The notes below the pieces were generated by a model. It made no database searches. It was not told the DNA's origin and saw only the letters and a list, made by a program, of their open reading frames with translations. Shown one piece after another: positions 35,270 through 46,563 of a stretch of 64,000 nt of DNA (within the stretch, counting starts at the first letter, position 1; each line of letters starts with the position of its first letter). This stretch comes from Oscillospiraceae bacterium. GTDB lineage: Bacteria; Bacillota; Clostridia; Oscillospirales; Oscillospiraceae. Where the stretch lies: NCBI GenBank assembly GCA_017458335.1, contig JAFTFT010000041.1:1-64000 (forward strand), written 5' to 3'. The position numbers and the translations under genes were made by a program.

Positions 35270-36226
35270 CTAAAGCAGGTGGAGTTGCGGGGCCTTTCCC
35301 GTCAGGAGGATGCAGATGGCCTCCTCCTGCAGGTTGGCTCCGATCACCGTGATGACGGCCCGGTTTTCGGGCACCTCAGCCACATGGAGCTCTTTCGCCG
35401 TGGCGTTGATCTGGTACCAGGCGCCATTTTCCCGGAAGAAGCCCTTCACCCGCAGGATCCGGCCGAAGCGCTTCTCCCGGAACAGGGTTTCGATCTTCTC
35501 CCGCAGCTCATCTTCTGTGAGCGGCAGGTCCAGGTAGGACAGGGACTGAAACTCGCTGAGCCTGCCTGCCACGGTCTTCACATATTCGCTCATGCGGTAT
35601 CCGCAGTGTGTCAGGCGGTCAAAATCCTCTCCGGTCAGTTCGTCCCAGGGCTTGCAGAGGATTCTGTTCTCCGGAATCGCCGGACCGTTGATCTGTTCCG
35701 CCGCCCGGTTCAGATGCCGGAGGGTACTCTGAATCTGTTCCTTCGTCGCCAGCTGCGCCTTGCTGATCAGCACGCAGCCTGCGTCCGCCGCCTGGGAGGC
35801 CAGGAAAAAGTCCTCTTCCTCGCTGGTCTGTTCGTCGAGTTGGGCATCCACCACCGCGATGACGCTTCCGGCCTCGTACCAGCGGTCCAGAGGCGCTTCG
35901 TTCAGCGTGTCGAAGAACTCGTCCATATCGAAGACGCCGGAGGGTTCGATGATCACCCGGTCATATCCGCTCATCCCCATGGCAATGAGTTTGGTACGGA
36001 AGCGGCGCTTGTGACAGTCGGGATCGCAGCCGCCCGCCAGCATCTCCAGCTCGCAGTTCTCGCCCCGCAGCTCATTCAGCAGCGGGAGGTCAACGTTCAC
36101 CGCGCCGTGGTCATAGACCAGAATTCCGATTTTCAATCCCCGGTTCATGAGATACCGGGCATAACGCAGCAGGAAGGTCGTCTTCCCCGCGCCCAGAAAT
36201 CCCGTGATCAGATCCACCTGAATCAT
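35270..36226 (-). CDS. COG0523/CobW-like G3E GTPase
   Basis: This 318-residue P-loop GTPase belongs to the metal-chaperone group. Walker A is GFLGAGKTT (about residues 9-17), and GTPase signature residues lie in EPSGVFD and VLISKAQ. The usual CxCC metal motif is replaced by GGCDPDCH. The C-terminal domain (residues about 215-318) is the CobW_C type. It may deliver a metal to an enzyme of the adjacent fumarase-permease operon, but the client is unknown. It starts 59 bases after the pseudoesterase gene. Confidence 0.8.
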   Translation of the reverse strand: MIQVDLITGFLGAGKTTFLLRYARYLMNRGLKIGILVYDHGAVNVDLPLLNELRGENCELEMLAGGCDPDCHKRRFRTKLIAMGMSGYDRVIIEPSGVFDMDEFFDTLNEAPLDRWYEAGSVIAVVDAQLDEQTSEEEDFFLASQAADAGCVLISKAQLATKEQIQSTLRHLNRAAEQINGPAIPENRILCKPWDELTGEDFDRLTHCGYRMSEYVKTVAGRLSEFQSLSYLDLPLTEDELREKIETLFREKRFGRILRVKGFFRENGAWYQINATAKELHVAEVPENRAVITVIGANLQEEAICILLTGKAPQLHLL

Positions 36227-36284
36227 GCTCTCCGCTCCTTGTCTGCTCTCTGTCTGCCGTCTGCTTCCGTGTTGTGTGCTCCGC

Positions 36285-37439
36285 TCATTTCACCACGTCA
36301 TAGAACACCTTCGCCTGGCCGAACAGCCATTCCATCACCGCGACGCAGCGGTAGGCGGCGTTGAAGGAGGCAACGTGTACCGCCGGGTTTACCATCGCAA
36401 GTTCCGCCGCCTGCTTGACCTCGTCGCTGTCCGGTTCAATCGTTCCTGTCCGCCAGAAGACGAAGTAGTGCCCGGTCTCGCTGACCGTGAGCTTGATTCC
36501 GGAAAGCGTCCGGTCATGGGGTTCCCAGTCGCCGTTCCAGATCGAGTAGGCATACCCGACTCCTCTTTCGGCAAACCGGTCCATCAGTCTTTGTGCGCAG
36601 CGGTACGCGCCCCTGTCATCCTCCGCGGTGAAGAAGATGAACTTCTGATCCTTCAGGGCCTCGAGTCGGTTTACATCCCATTGTCCGCTGACAAACATAC
36701 AGGCAGTAAAGAAGCCCGGATCCTCTGACGCGATGGACATCAGCGCCTCGCAGCCCATGCCCTGGCCCGTGCCGTAGATCCGGCTGCTGTCCACCGCATA
36801 TTCGCCGCGCAGGAAGTCGACAAAGTTCTTTGTAAGCTCGACATAACCCGTCGTCGTATAGCCGTAGACATGGTCGAGAATCGCCTCACGATACAGCGGC
36901 ACCACGACAATCGCCGGGAACTGTTCCTGCCATTCCTTCGCGGTCCAGACCAGACCGCCGATTCCCTGCACCAGGGGGAGCTCCGGGTCGGTTCCGGTTG
37001 AGGTCACATCCGGCAGGAAGAGCACCAGCGGATAGGCAGCCGCCTTGTCGTACTTCTCCGGCAGGAAGATGTTGTAATGGATATAGAGGCCCGTCTCCCG
37101 GTCGGTATAGGTCATTCGGTGAAACAGGGCCGGCTGATTCAGAATCAGCTTCCACTTGTCGTCTGCGAAGCTGTCGTCCACCGCCGTGAGGGAAGCCTTT
37201 TTTGCTCCGCTTTGCGTACCGCTTGCGTCAGCGGTCTGTTCGGCGGGCGTCTCGGATGCTGCGCTCTCGGCAAACGCAGGCTGTCCTGATCTGCCGCCCA
37301 GGACAGACAGGAGCAGCGCCAGTGCCAGGCAAAAGGAAGCTGCCCACATGCCCACACCAGCCAAAGCGCCGGTGAGCCGGTGTTCTGTCCGCCTTTCCCT
37401 CCCGCCTCCGGCGGGAGGGAATTTGTTCTCTCTTTTCAT
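36285..37439 (-). CDS. Secreted alpha/beta-hydrolase-like protein with degenerate nucleophile
   Basis: This 384-residue protein has an N-terminal membrane or signal segment (about residues 30-50), a Ser/Ala/Thr-rich linker to about residue 85, and a feruloyl-esterase/PHB-depolymerase-like alpha/beta hydrolase domain (TDRETGLYIHYNIFLPEKY onward). The nucleophile elbow, normally GQSMG in this group, reads YGTGQGMGC near residue 230, so the catalytic serine is glycine. A pseudoenzyme or binding role is therefore likely. The start codon at 37439 overlaps the permease stop (ATGA), showing coupling to the anion permease. Confidence 0.75.
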   Translation of the reverse strand: MKRENKFPPAGGGRERRTEHRLTGALAGVGMWAASFCLALALLLSVLGGRSGQPAFAESAASETPAEQTADASGTQSGAKKASLTAVDDSFADDKWKLILNQPALFHRMTYTDRETGLYIHYNIFLPEKYDKAAAYPLVLFLPDVTSTGTDPELPLVQGIGGLVWTAKEWQEQFPAIVVVPLYREAILDHVYGYTTTGYVELTKNFVDFLRGEYAVDSSRIYGTGQGMGCEALMSIASEDPGFFTACMFVSGQWDVNRLEALKDQKFIFFTAEDDRGAYRCAQRLMDRFAERGVGYAYSIWNGDWEPHDRTLSGIKLTVSETGHYFVFWRTGTIEPDSDEVKQAAELAMVNPAVHVASFNAAYRCVAVMEWLFGQAKVFYDVVK

Positions 37440-38710
37440 GCCCACACCAGCCAGATCACCAGGGCGCCGGTGACCGCCGCGATGAACGTGAAGGGAATGC
37501 CGATCCGGGTGAAGTCGCCGGTCGAGACCTTGTAGCCTTCCTTCTGCAGGATGCCGATGCCGGCGATGTTGGCCGATGCCCCCACCGGGGTGATGTTGCC
37601 GCCCAGCGTCGCACCGATCAGCAGTCCGAAGGCAAAGAGGTAGGGCTCCACCCCCAGCTGGGCCGCGATGCCGCTGACCACCGGGAGCATGGTCGCCACA
37701 TAGGGGATGTTGTCGATGAAGGCGCTCAGCAGCACCGAGACCCCTACGATCAGCACATAGGTCACGAGCTTGGAGCCGCCGCCCAGTTTCACAAAGAGGG
37801 TGGCGATGGCGTCGATGACACCGGCCTGAGTGATGCCCTCGATCACCATGAACAGACCGGCCAGCAGAAGAAGCGTCTTATAGTCGATGGACTTCAGCAC
37901 GCTCATCGCCACGCCGCCGGAGCGCTGACGGATCAGTTCGTAGAGAATGCCGATCACCGCCAGGCCGCAGCAGATAAAGCCGTTGGTAAGCTCCGGCTTG
38001 TTTTTAAACTGAGAGGCGACGATGAGCAGGACCACCGTCCCCACCATCAGCACCGTCGGGACATAGTCGGTCACAACGGTCCTGACCTCGGCCGTCACCT
38101 TCTCCTTTTCCTTTCGGAAGATGAACAGCAGCACCGGAATCGTCAGCAGCGCGCCGGCTTCCACCGCAAAGGCGATGCCCGGCTTGCCCATGAACCAGAA
38201 GAAGTCGTTGAAGCTCATATTCATATAGCCCGCCAGCAGGATCGACGTAGTGTCGCCCACCAGGGTCGCCGCGCCCTGCAGGTTGCTGGAGACGGCGATG
38301 GCGATGATCAGCGGGATCGGATTGGTTTTCAGCTGCCTGGCCACCGCGAGGCCGACCGGCGCGACCATCAGCACCGTCGCAACGTTATCCACAAACGCCG
38401 AAATCAGGCCTGAGAAAATAGACAGCACCACGGCCGCCCACTGAATATTCGGCACCTTCTGCAGCAGCTGTTCCGCCATCCGGCCGGGCATCTGGCTCTG
38501 GATGAAGAGCTCCACCGTCGCCATCGTGCCGGTCAGCATCATCAGCACGTTCCAGTTGATCGCGCCCACAGCGCTCATCGGCGGCAGGATCCCCACCAGC
38601 ATGAAGACCAGCGCCGCCGCCAGCGCAATGATCCACCTGTAATCCGCAAAAATCAGCAGCAGCACATACATGCCCGCAAACAGGGCCAGCGCCAGTATCA
38701 TCGTGTTCAT
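37436..38710 (-). CDS. ArsB/NhaD/CitM superfamily anion permease
   Basis: This 424-residue ion-transporter-superfamily protein has about eleven helices. It shows the two inverted-repeat signature loops, SAFVDNVATVLMVAPVG (about residue 110) and SAFIDNIPYVATMLPV (about 325), and GATLGGNITPVGASANI (about 375). Members move dicarboxylates, citrate, arsenite or sodium. The fumarase gene immediately upstream makes a C4-dicarboxylate substrate plausible. Confidence 0.85.
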   Translation of the reverse strand: MNTMILALALFAGMYVLLLIFADYRWIIALAAALVFMLVGILPPMSAVGAINWNVLMMLTGTMATVELFIQSQMPGRMAEQLLQKVPNIQWAAVVLSIFSGLISAFVDNVATVLMVAPVGLAVARQLKTNPIPLIIAIAVSSNLQGAATLVGDTTSILLAGYMNMSFNDFFWFMGKPGIAFAVEAGALLTIPVLLFIFRKEKEKVTAEVRTVVTDYVPTVLMVGTVVLLIVASQFKNKPELTNGFICCGLAVIGILYELIRQRSGGVAMSVLKSIDYKTLLLLAGLFMVIEGITQAGVIDAIATLFVKLGGGSKLVTYVLIVGVSVLLSAFIDNIPYVATMLPVVSGIAAQLGVEPYLFAFGLLIGATLGGNITPVGASANIAGIGILQKEGYKVSTGDFTRIGIPFTFIAAVTGALVIWLVWA

Positions 38711-38760
38711 CTCAAAAAACCTCCGCGTGTTTCAATGCTTCTTCTGTATTTTGTAAAGGA

Positions 38761-40137
38761 TCAGATCATCGTTTCCGGATGAAAGACCTCGTCAAAACGC
38801 TCTTCCGTCAGAAAACCCAGGCGTACACAGGCCTCCTTCAGCGAGATGTTCTCCTGATAGGCCAGTTTCGCCGTCTTTGCCGCGTTTTCGTACCCGATAT
38901 AGGGGTTCAGGGCAGTGACCAGCATGAGGGAGTTGTGAAGGTTCTGCTTCATTCGCTCCCGGTCCGCCCGGATGCCGGCGGCGCAGTTTTGGGTGAAAGA
39001 CAGGATCGACTCCGAGAGCAGGCGTACCGACTGCAGGAAGTTATAGGCCAGCACCGGCAGGAAAACGTTGAGTTCAAAATTCCCCTGGGAGGCGGCGATT
39101 CCGACGGCCGCGTCGTTCCCCATCACCTGGACCGCCACCATCGTGACCTGCTCACACTGGGTGGGGTTCACCTTCCCCGGCATGATGGAACTGCCCGGCT
39201 CGTTCTCCGGGATCCGGATTTCCCCGAGACCGCAGCGCGGTCCGCTGGCCAGCCAGCGGACATCGTTTGCGATCTTCATCATGTCCGCCGCCAGCGCCTT
39301 GACCGCGCCGTGGGCGAAGACAAGTTCGTCTCTGGAGGTCAGGGCATGGAACTTGTTTTCCGCCGGTACAAAGCGCGTCCCCGTAATCCGGGAAATCTCT
39401 TCCGCCGCCAGCCTGTCGAACCCCTCCGGGGCATTCAGGCCGGTTCCCACCGCGGTTCCGCCCAGCGCCAGCTCCCGCAGCGGTTCCAGCGCCAGCTTCA
39501 GCATCTGAACATCCCGTTCCACCGAGCTTCTCCATCCGCTGATCTCCTGGGAAAAGCCGATGGGCACCGCGTCCTGCAGATGCGTCCGGCCGCTTTTGAC
39601 CACATCCGTGTTTTCCGCTTCCAGGCGCTTCAGTTCCCGGATCAGGGTCTCTGCCGCCGGGATCAGCTGCTTTTCCAGGCCAAGCACCGCCGCGATGTGC
39701 ATGGCGGTCGGGAAGGTATCGTTGGACGACTGGCTCATGTTGACGTCGTCGTTCGGGTGGCAGCACTTTTCTCCCGCCAGTTCATTTGCACGGTTCGCGA
39801 TCACTTCGTTCGCGTTCATGTTCGACTGGGTCCCGGAACCGGTCTGCCATACCACCAGAGGGAAATGCCCGTCCAGTGCGCCCGCGGCAACTTCACTGGC
39901 CGCAGTCTCGATGACAGATCGCTTTTCCTCCGTCATCTTCGCCGGCAGCAGGCGGTGGTTTGCCCGGGCGGCCGCCTGTTTCAGCACGCCGAAGGCATGG
40001 ATGATCTCCGGAGGCATCGTTTCGATCCCGACGCCGATCCGGAAGTTCAGGCAGCTGCGCTGCGTCTGCGCCCCCCAGTAGCGGTCCGCCGGGACCAAAA
40101 CCTCGCCCATCGAATCATGTTCCGTTCTGTATGTCAC
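38761..40137 (-). CDS. fumC: Class II fumarate hydratase
   Basis: This 458-residue homotetrameric enzyme interconverts fumarate and malate without an Fe-S cluster. Conserved regions are SGTQSNMNANEV (about 98), SSNDTFPTAMH (about 138), the catalytic His in the GRTHLQDA region (about 185), and GSSIMPGKVNPTQCEQ (about 315). Length and motifs separate it from aspartase, which differs in the GSSIMPGKVNP flanks, though aspartase cannot be fully excluded. It leads the operon with the anion permease. Together with the malic enzyme at 47942 it gives a route fumarate-malate-pyruvate. Confidence 0.92.
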   Translation of the reverse strand: MTYRTEHDSMGEVLVPADRYWGAQTQRSCLNFRIGVGIETMPPEIIHAFGVLKQAAARANHRLLPAKMTEEKRSVIETAASEVAAGALDGHFPLVVWQTGSGTQSNMNANEVIANRANELAGEKCCHPNDDVNMSQSSNDTFPTAMHIAAVLGLEKQLIPAAETLIRELKRLEAENTDVVKSGRTHLQDAVPIGFSQEISGWRSSVERDVQMLKLALEPLRELALGGTAVGTGLNAPEGFDRLAAEEISRITGTRFVPAENKFHALTSRDELVFAHGAVKALAADMMKIANDVRWLASGPRCGLGEIRIPENEPGSSIMPGKVNPTQCEQVTMVAVQVMGNDAAVGIAASQGNFELNVFLPVLAYNFLQSVRLLSESILSFTQNCAAGIRADRERMKQNLHNSLMLVTALNPYIGYENAAKTAKLAYQENISLKEACVRLGFLTEERFDEVFHPETMI

Positions 40138-40230
40138 GCAGGTCTCTCCTTTTTCTTCTCGCTTCTCACATCCGCACAGGAAGCAGACGCAGGCCGGAGA
40201 GAAAGGCCCGGACCTGCGTCTTTCACCTCA

Positions 40231-41658
40231 TCAGTGTTTCGGTTTATATCCGCCGGCGGATTCTGTCTTTCTGCCCGTCTTCTCCGCGGGTGTACCCCGC
40301 CGCGGCTGTGTCTCCGCGCGGCGTTCTTCATCCCGACGCTCCGCGCTGCGCTTTCCGGTCGGGGCCGCCTTCAGAGTCTCCGGCTCCTGCCAGTCAAGTT
40401 CTTCTTCCTCCGGCTCTCCTGCGGCGCGTCGTCTCATGGCAGTAAGAAGGACTACGGCGATGATCAGCACTGCAAGCAAAACCCCCGCAATGATCAGAAC
40501 CGCGGTCGGAATTTTCTTCTGTGCGGCGTCATGGTCCGCGCTCTCCGGAACAGGCGTCCGGGTCTCTTCCGCCTGAGCGGTCACCGTCGCCGTGCTTGCT
40601 TCCGGGGACACGGCCGCCGTGGAGGCAGCGCTCTGCTCCTCCGGGGCCGCCGCTTCGGCAGTGTCGTTCTCGCCGGCCGCCTGCTGTGCCGCAGCCTGCT
40701 GCGCGGCCGCAAGTTCTGCGGCTTCCCGTTCAGCCTGCTCCTGCTTCCAGCTCTCCAGCTTCTGATCCAGCTGAAGCGCGTAATCCGCCAGGTGCCCGCC
40801 GACTTCCGCAATGATGTTCTGGTACTCCCCGACGTTTCTCGTCATGACCGTCACCACGATGGGGTTCGGGGTATAGATGACGGCCGTGCAGTGATTGTTG
40901 TTGTTTCCGTTGGCTTCCTCATAGGCGCCGAACTTCTGCGCAATGGTATAGCTGCCCTTCAGCGCGGCGTTGCGGTTGTAATAGTCGTCCGGCTGGGCCT
41001 GCTTGAGATAGTCCAGCACGTGGGGAAACTTCGCGTCTCCCCCCTGATAGAGTGTGCGCATCACCTGGGTCATGTAGCGCGCCGTGTAATAGCTCACGTC
41101 ATAGAAGTCCTGCTCAAAATAGCTCTCCGGCAGATCCGTGAACTTGATCGTCATGTCGCTGCACTTGCCGGAATAGGTTCCGCCCAGCCATGATACCATG
41201 GAGTGTCCGCTGTCGTTGTTGGAGTAGATCAGGGCCGTGGATTCCAGATACTCCAGCGTGGTTCCGTTCACGACGGTGTCCTGGGTGAGCTCTCCGGCCG
41301 CTTCCTTCTCCGCCATCAGCATTGACACCGGCACCTTATACAGGCTCGCCGAATACATCCACTGATCCGCGTCATAGTACCAGCTGTCCCCGGTTCCGGA
41401 GTACCAGAATCCCACTGAGAAACGCATATAGTTCTGGTTGAGGTTGTGTTCCTGGACAAAGCTGTCCATCCACTGCTGCAGCTCATTTGCGTCGATGATG
41501 CCGCTGTCCTCCGCTGCGGGGAGCGCCGCAGCGTCGCCCGGTGCGGCGGCTGCCGTTTCTTCCGCCGGCGCAGCTTCCGCAAAGGCCGCCGTGCACATGG
41601 AACCAAGCACCAGAATTGTCATGATCAGCGACAGAATTTTCCTGCCTGTTTTCTTCAT
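40231..41658 (-). CDS. Membrane-anchored SxxK serine hydrolase (class A beta-lactamase-like)
   Basis: This 475-residue protein has a signal peptide (about 1-27), a penicillin-binding/beta-lactamase-fold domain (about 55-300) with SLYK as the SxxK motif near residue 122 and YSNND in the SxN position. KFG takes the place of the usual KTG. A Gln/Ala/Glu-rich stalk, a single helix (about 395-415) and a basic cytoplasmic tail rich in Arg/Glu follow. The reversed topology (catalytic domain outside, helix C-terminal) is typical of surface-anchored proteins. The substrate is unknown; a peptidoglycan-related role is more likely than antibiotic resistance. Confidence 0.75.
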   Translation of the reverse strand: MKKTGRKILSLIMTILVLGSMCTAAFAEAAPAEETAAAAPGDAAALPAAEDSGIIDANELQQWMDSFVQEHNLNQNYMRFSVGFWYSGTGDSWYYDADQWMYSASLYKVPVSMLMAEKEAAGELTQDTVVNGTTLEYLESTALIYSNNDSGHSMVSWLGGTYSGKCSDMTIKFTDLPESYFEQDFYDVSYYTARYMTQVMRTLYQGGDAKFPHVLDYLKQAQPDDYYNRNAALKGSYTIAQKFGAYEEANGNNNNHCTAVIYTPNPIVVTVMTRNVGEYQNIIAEVGGHLADYALQLDQKLESWKQEQAEREAAELAAAQQAAAQQAAGENDTAEAAAPEEQSAASTAAVSPEASTATVTAQAEETRTPVPESADHDAAQKKIPTAVLIIAGVLLAVLIIAVVLLTAMRRRAAGEPEEEELDWQEPETLKAAPTGKRSAERRDEERRAETQPRRGTPAEKTGRKTESAGGYKPKH

Positions 41659-41833
41659 CTCTTCTTCTCTCCGATCGGCTTTCAAAATCTTTGCCTATTA
41701 TATGCGAAATCACCATCAAGCGCAAGGGCGGAATCCGCCTCCCGTGTTAAAATCTTCTGAACAGTCCGCACTTGCCCGTCAGATCGCCTTCGCGCTGTTT
41801 TATATTTTTTGTTTTTAAATTTATATATTTCTA

Positions 41834-41862
41834 TTGACAAATTTGTTTACAGGGTTTATAAT
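41834..41862 (+). promoter_or_regulatory. Perfect consensus promoter upstream of the RHH-like gene
   Basis: TTGACA (41834-41839) and TATAAT (41857-41862) have 17-base spacing, in an AT-rich stretch that contrasts with the surrounding sequence. A short palindrome ACAAATTTGT overlaps the -35 edge and could be a repressor site. Confidence 0.88.
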
Positions 41863-41920
41863 GCAGCTGTCATGGGGGAGCAGAGCTCTCCGGTGAATTC
41901 TTCGGAAGGGAATGATCTTT

Positions 41921-42568
41921 TTGAAAAAGACATTATATAGTCTGATGCTGAACGACGAGGTCGTCCGGGAAGTGGACCTCCTGGCCCACCGTCTGGGGAC
42001 CAACCGCTCGGCGCTCATCAACCAGATCCTCGCGGAATATGTGAACTACACCACGCCGGAGCGCCGGATCAATGACGTTCTCTCCGCCATTGAGCAGCTG
42101 ATGCAGCCGAACAGCGATCTGGTGCCGTTCTTCGCCCCGAACAGCTACAGCATGTCGCTCAAGAGCTCGCTGGAATATAAGTACCGCCCGACGGTGAAGT
42201 ACGAGGTCCAGCTCTTCCGCGGCGAGGAGGAGAACATCGGCGAGCTTTCCGTGGTCTTCCGGACCCAGTCGAGCGCGCTCATCAACGTGATGACCGAGTT
42301 CTTCCGCCTCTGGAAGAGCATTGAGGACGCCCACCTCGCCCCGAAGGTCGGCCACCGCCAGCACTATGCCCTGTATGACGGGCGCTTTACAAGAAGCATC
42401 TCCGCTCCTGACCGCGACTGTACCACCGATCAGCTGGCCTCGGCCCTCTCGGAGTACATCAAGCTCTTCGACAAGCTGATGAAGGCCTACGTCAGCGGGC
42501 GCCTCAACGCGCACGAAGTGGAAGCTGCGTACTATTCCCAGATGCTCAACAGCCCGATCCATATCTGA
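41921..42568 (+). CDS. Ribbon-helix-helix-like protein of unknown function
   Basis: This protein of about 215 residues has an N-terminal segment (LYSLMLNDEVVREVDLLAHRLGTNRSALINQILAEYV) of ribbon-helix-helix character, with the strand, turn and NRSALINQ helix typical of this fold. The remaining 165 residues match no family I recognise. The start is uncertain: ATG at 41912 sits directly against the GGAAGGG site, whereas TTG at 41921 is ten bases from it and begins KKTLYSLML, so I prefer TTG. It is monocistronic or leads clpB. A DNA-binding regulator, perhaps of itself or clpB, is inferred. Confidence 0.7.
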   Translation: MKKTLYSLMLNDEVVREVDLLAHRLGTNRSALINQILAEYVNYTTPERRINDVLSAIEQLMQPNSDLVPFFAPNSYSMSLKSSLEYKYRPTVKYEVQLFRGEEENIGELSVVFRTQSSALINVMTEFFRLWKSIEDAHLAPKVGHRQHYALYDGRFTRSISAPDRDCTTDQLASALSEYIKLFDKLMKAYVSGRLNAHEVEAAYYSQMLNSPIHI

Positions 42569-42630
42569 CCGGTTTCGATCGCGCGGAACTGTCAAAAGGC
42601 TTTCCGCGCTTTCCGGTCGGCCCAATTGGA

Positions 42631-42653
42631 TTACGTAATTATTTATTATGTAA
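42631..42653. promoter_or_regulatory. Imperfect palindrome before clpB
   Basis: TTACGTAAT-N5-ATTATGTAA (one mismatch) lies 37 bases upstream of the clpB start, in the promoter region. It could be an operator. No CIRCE element or CtsR heptad pair was seen. Confidence 0.4.
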
Positions 42654-42689
42654 ACTTTATAAATGTACTCTCTCAAGGAGGTTTGACAT

Positions 42690-45269
<2,580 letters not shown>

Positions 45270-45310
45270 GTCTGACGCGAATATCCGATCGCAATCCGGC
45301 AGATCGCAGA

Positions 45311-45343
45311 ATCGGCCCCGGAGCTCAATGCTCCGGGGCCGAT
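45311..45343 (+). terminator. Terminator hairpin after clpB
   Basis: ATCGGCCCCGGAGC and its perfect complement form a 14-bp stem with the loop TCAAT. The following T content is low, but the hairpin is strong and lies between convergent genes. Confidence 0.75.
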
Positions 45344-45374
45344 TTGCCATTATTCCGTTCATTTACGACTTGAT

Positions 45375-45821
45375 TTACTCTTCATCCAGAAGCTCATACA
45401 GCAGCTGGTAGAGCGTCAGGGCTTTGCCCGGTGTGAGACGGACACAGCTTCCCACCTTGCCGGGGATCTCCTTCGCCCGCTCCTGCAGGGCGCGTCCCGC
45501 TTCCGTCAGCGTGATGTGCACAACCCGCTCATCCTCCGGCGACCGGCTTTTCTCCAGCAGGCCCTCCTTCTCCAGCTTTTTCAGCAGCGGAGAGACCGTC
45601 CCGTTGTCCAGATGAAGTCTCCGGCAGATTTCGCTCACCGGAATGCCGTCCTGCTCCCACAGGACCAGCAGCACCAGGTACTGGGTATAGGTCAGGTTCA
45701 GTTCCGAAAGAAAGGGCGTATAGAGCGCGGTCACCTTGCGGGCCGCGGCATAGAGCGGGAAGCAGAGCTGATTCGACAGCTTCATCACTTCACGGTAATC
45801 GTAAGTCGGGATATGATCCAT
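45375..45821 (-). CDS. OhrR-like MarR-family peroxide-sensing repressor
   Basis: This 148-residue winged-helix repressor has an N-terminal cysteine in NQLCFPLYAAAR (Cys20), the site of hydroperoxide oxidation in OhrR. Conserved LTYTQYLVLLVLWE follows, with DNGTVSPLLKKLEKEGLL as the recognition and wing region (about 70-90). The divergent neighbour is a glutathione peroxidase, so it probably represses that gene and itself until oxidised. The one visible conserved sensing cysteine suggests the one-cysteine type, though a second cysteine near residue 125 exists. Confidence 0.88.
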   Translation of the reverse strand: MDHIPTYDYREVMKLSNQLCFPLYAAARKVTALYTPFLSELNLTYTQYLVLLVLWEQDGIPVSEICRRLHLDNGTVSPLLKKLEKEGLLEKSRSPEDERVVHITLTEAGRALQERAKEIPGKVGSCVRLTPGKALTLYQLLYELLDEE

Positions 45822-45857
45822 TTCTTGTTGCTCTCCATTTATATTTGATTCAATATT

Positions 45858-45886
45858 ATTTTATAAATTCTTTTTGCGTTTGTCAA
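45858..45886 (-). promoter_or_regulatory. ohrR-like gene promoter
   Basis: TTGACA (45881-45886) and TAAAAT (45858-45863) on the minus strand have 17-base spacing. Confidence 0.8.
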
Positions 45887-45921
45887 GCTATAATTTCTGC
45901 AAATTTTCTTTATTTTTAGAC

Positions 45922-45950
45922 TTGACAAACTATTCGGATTGGTGTATATA
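45922..45950 (+). promoter_or_regulatory. Glutathione peroxidase promoter
   Basis: TTGACA (45922-45927) and TATATA (45945-45950) have 17-base spacing, 40 bases before the start. Confidence 0.8.
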
Positions 45951-45990
45951 TGTTTTATCAAATATAATTTAACCACAAGGAGGAACACTC

Positions 45991-46530
45991 ATGAATCTGT
46001 ATGATTTCACCGTTAAGACCCGCAAGGGCGCCGATGTTGCGCTCTCCGATTTCGCCGGCAAGGTCGTTATGGTTGTCAACACCGCTACCGGCTGCGGCTT
46101 TACCCCCCAGTATAAGGAACTGCAGGAGATCTACGACGCGTTCAAGGATAAGGGCTTTGAGATTCTCGACTTCCCCTGCAACCAGTTTGCCGACCAGGCG
46201 CCCGGCACCGATGAAGAGATCCATACCTTCTGCACCGGCCGCTTCGGGATCACCTTCCCCCAGTACGCCAAGATCGACGTCAACGGCGAGAACGCCATCC
46301 CCCTCTATCAGTGGCTCACTTCCAGCACCAAGTTTGACGGATTCAACGGCCCGATGGGTCTGATGCTCAGCGGCGTGGTCAAGAAGATGGACAAGGACTA
46401 CAAGAACAACGGCAACATCAAGTGGAACTTCACCAAGTTCCTCATTGACCGTGAGGGCAACATCGTCGCCCGCTTCGAGCCTACCATGTCCATGGACAAG
46501 GTCCGCGCCGCGGTCGAAGCCGCTCTGTAA
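45991..46530 (+). CDS. Glutathione peroxidase-family thiol peroxidase
   Basis: This 179-residue thioredoxin-fold peroxidase reduces hydroperoxides. The active-site motif is NTATGCGFTPQY with cysteine at the peroxidatic position (about residue 36). FPCNQFADQAPG and the WNFTKFLIDREG motif supply the Gln and Trp of the catalytic tetrad. It has cysteine, not selenocysteine, and probably uses thioredoxin as reductant, as usual in bacteria of this kind. AAGGAGG lies eight bases before the start. Confidence 0.94.
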   Translation: MNLYDFTVKTRKGADVALSDFAGKVVMVVNTATGCGFTPQYKELQEIYDAFKDKGFEILDFPCNQFADQAPGTDEEIHTFCTGRFGITFPQYAKIDVNGENAIPLYQWLTSSTKFDGFNGPMGLMLSGVVKKMDKDYKNNGNIKWNFTKFLIDREGNIVARFEPTMSMDKVRAAVEAAL

Positions 46531-46563
46531 GCAGTTTTTCGATTGATCATACACTGATTTCAG

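Larger units (their letters stand above)
45839..45967. repeat. Inverted 11-bp leader repeats of the OhrR/GPx pair
   Basis: ATCAAATATAA occurs in the plus orientation at 45957-45967 and inverted at 45839-45849, so each divergent transcript carries one copy just downstream of its promoter. A second inverted pair, GTTTGTCAAG and CTTGACAAAC (45878-45887, 45921-45930), contains the two -35 boxes. These are candidate operator half-sites. Confidence 0.55.

Noticed and set aside
38779-41193. 804-residue plus-strand open frame opposite fumC and the SxxK hydrolase gene
   Set aside because: Spans two convincing genes on the other strand and has no family signature.
40231-41658. Acquired beta-lactamase resistance gene
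   Set aside because: The KTG motif is KFG, and the long stalk and C-terminal anchor are unlike resistance enzymes.
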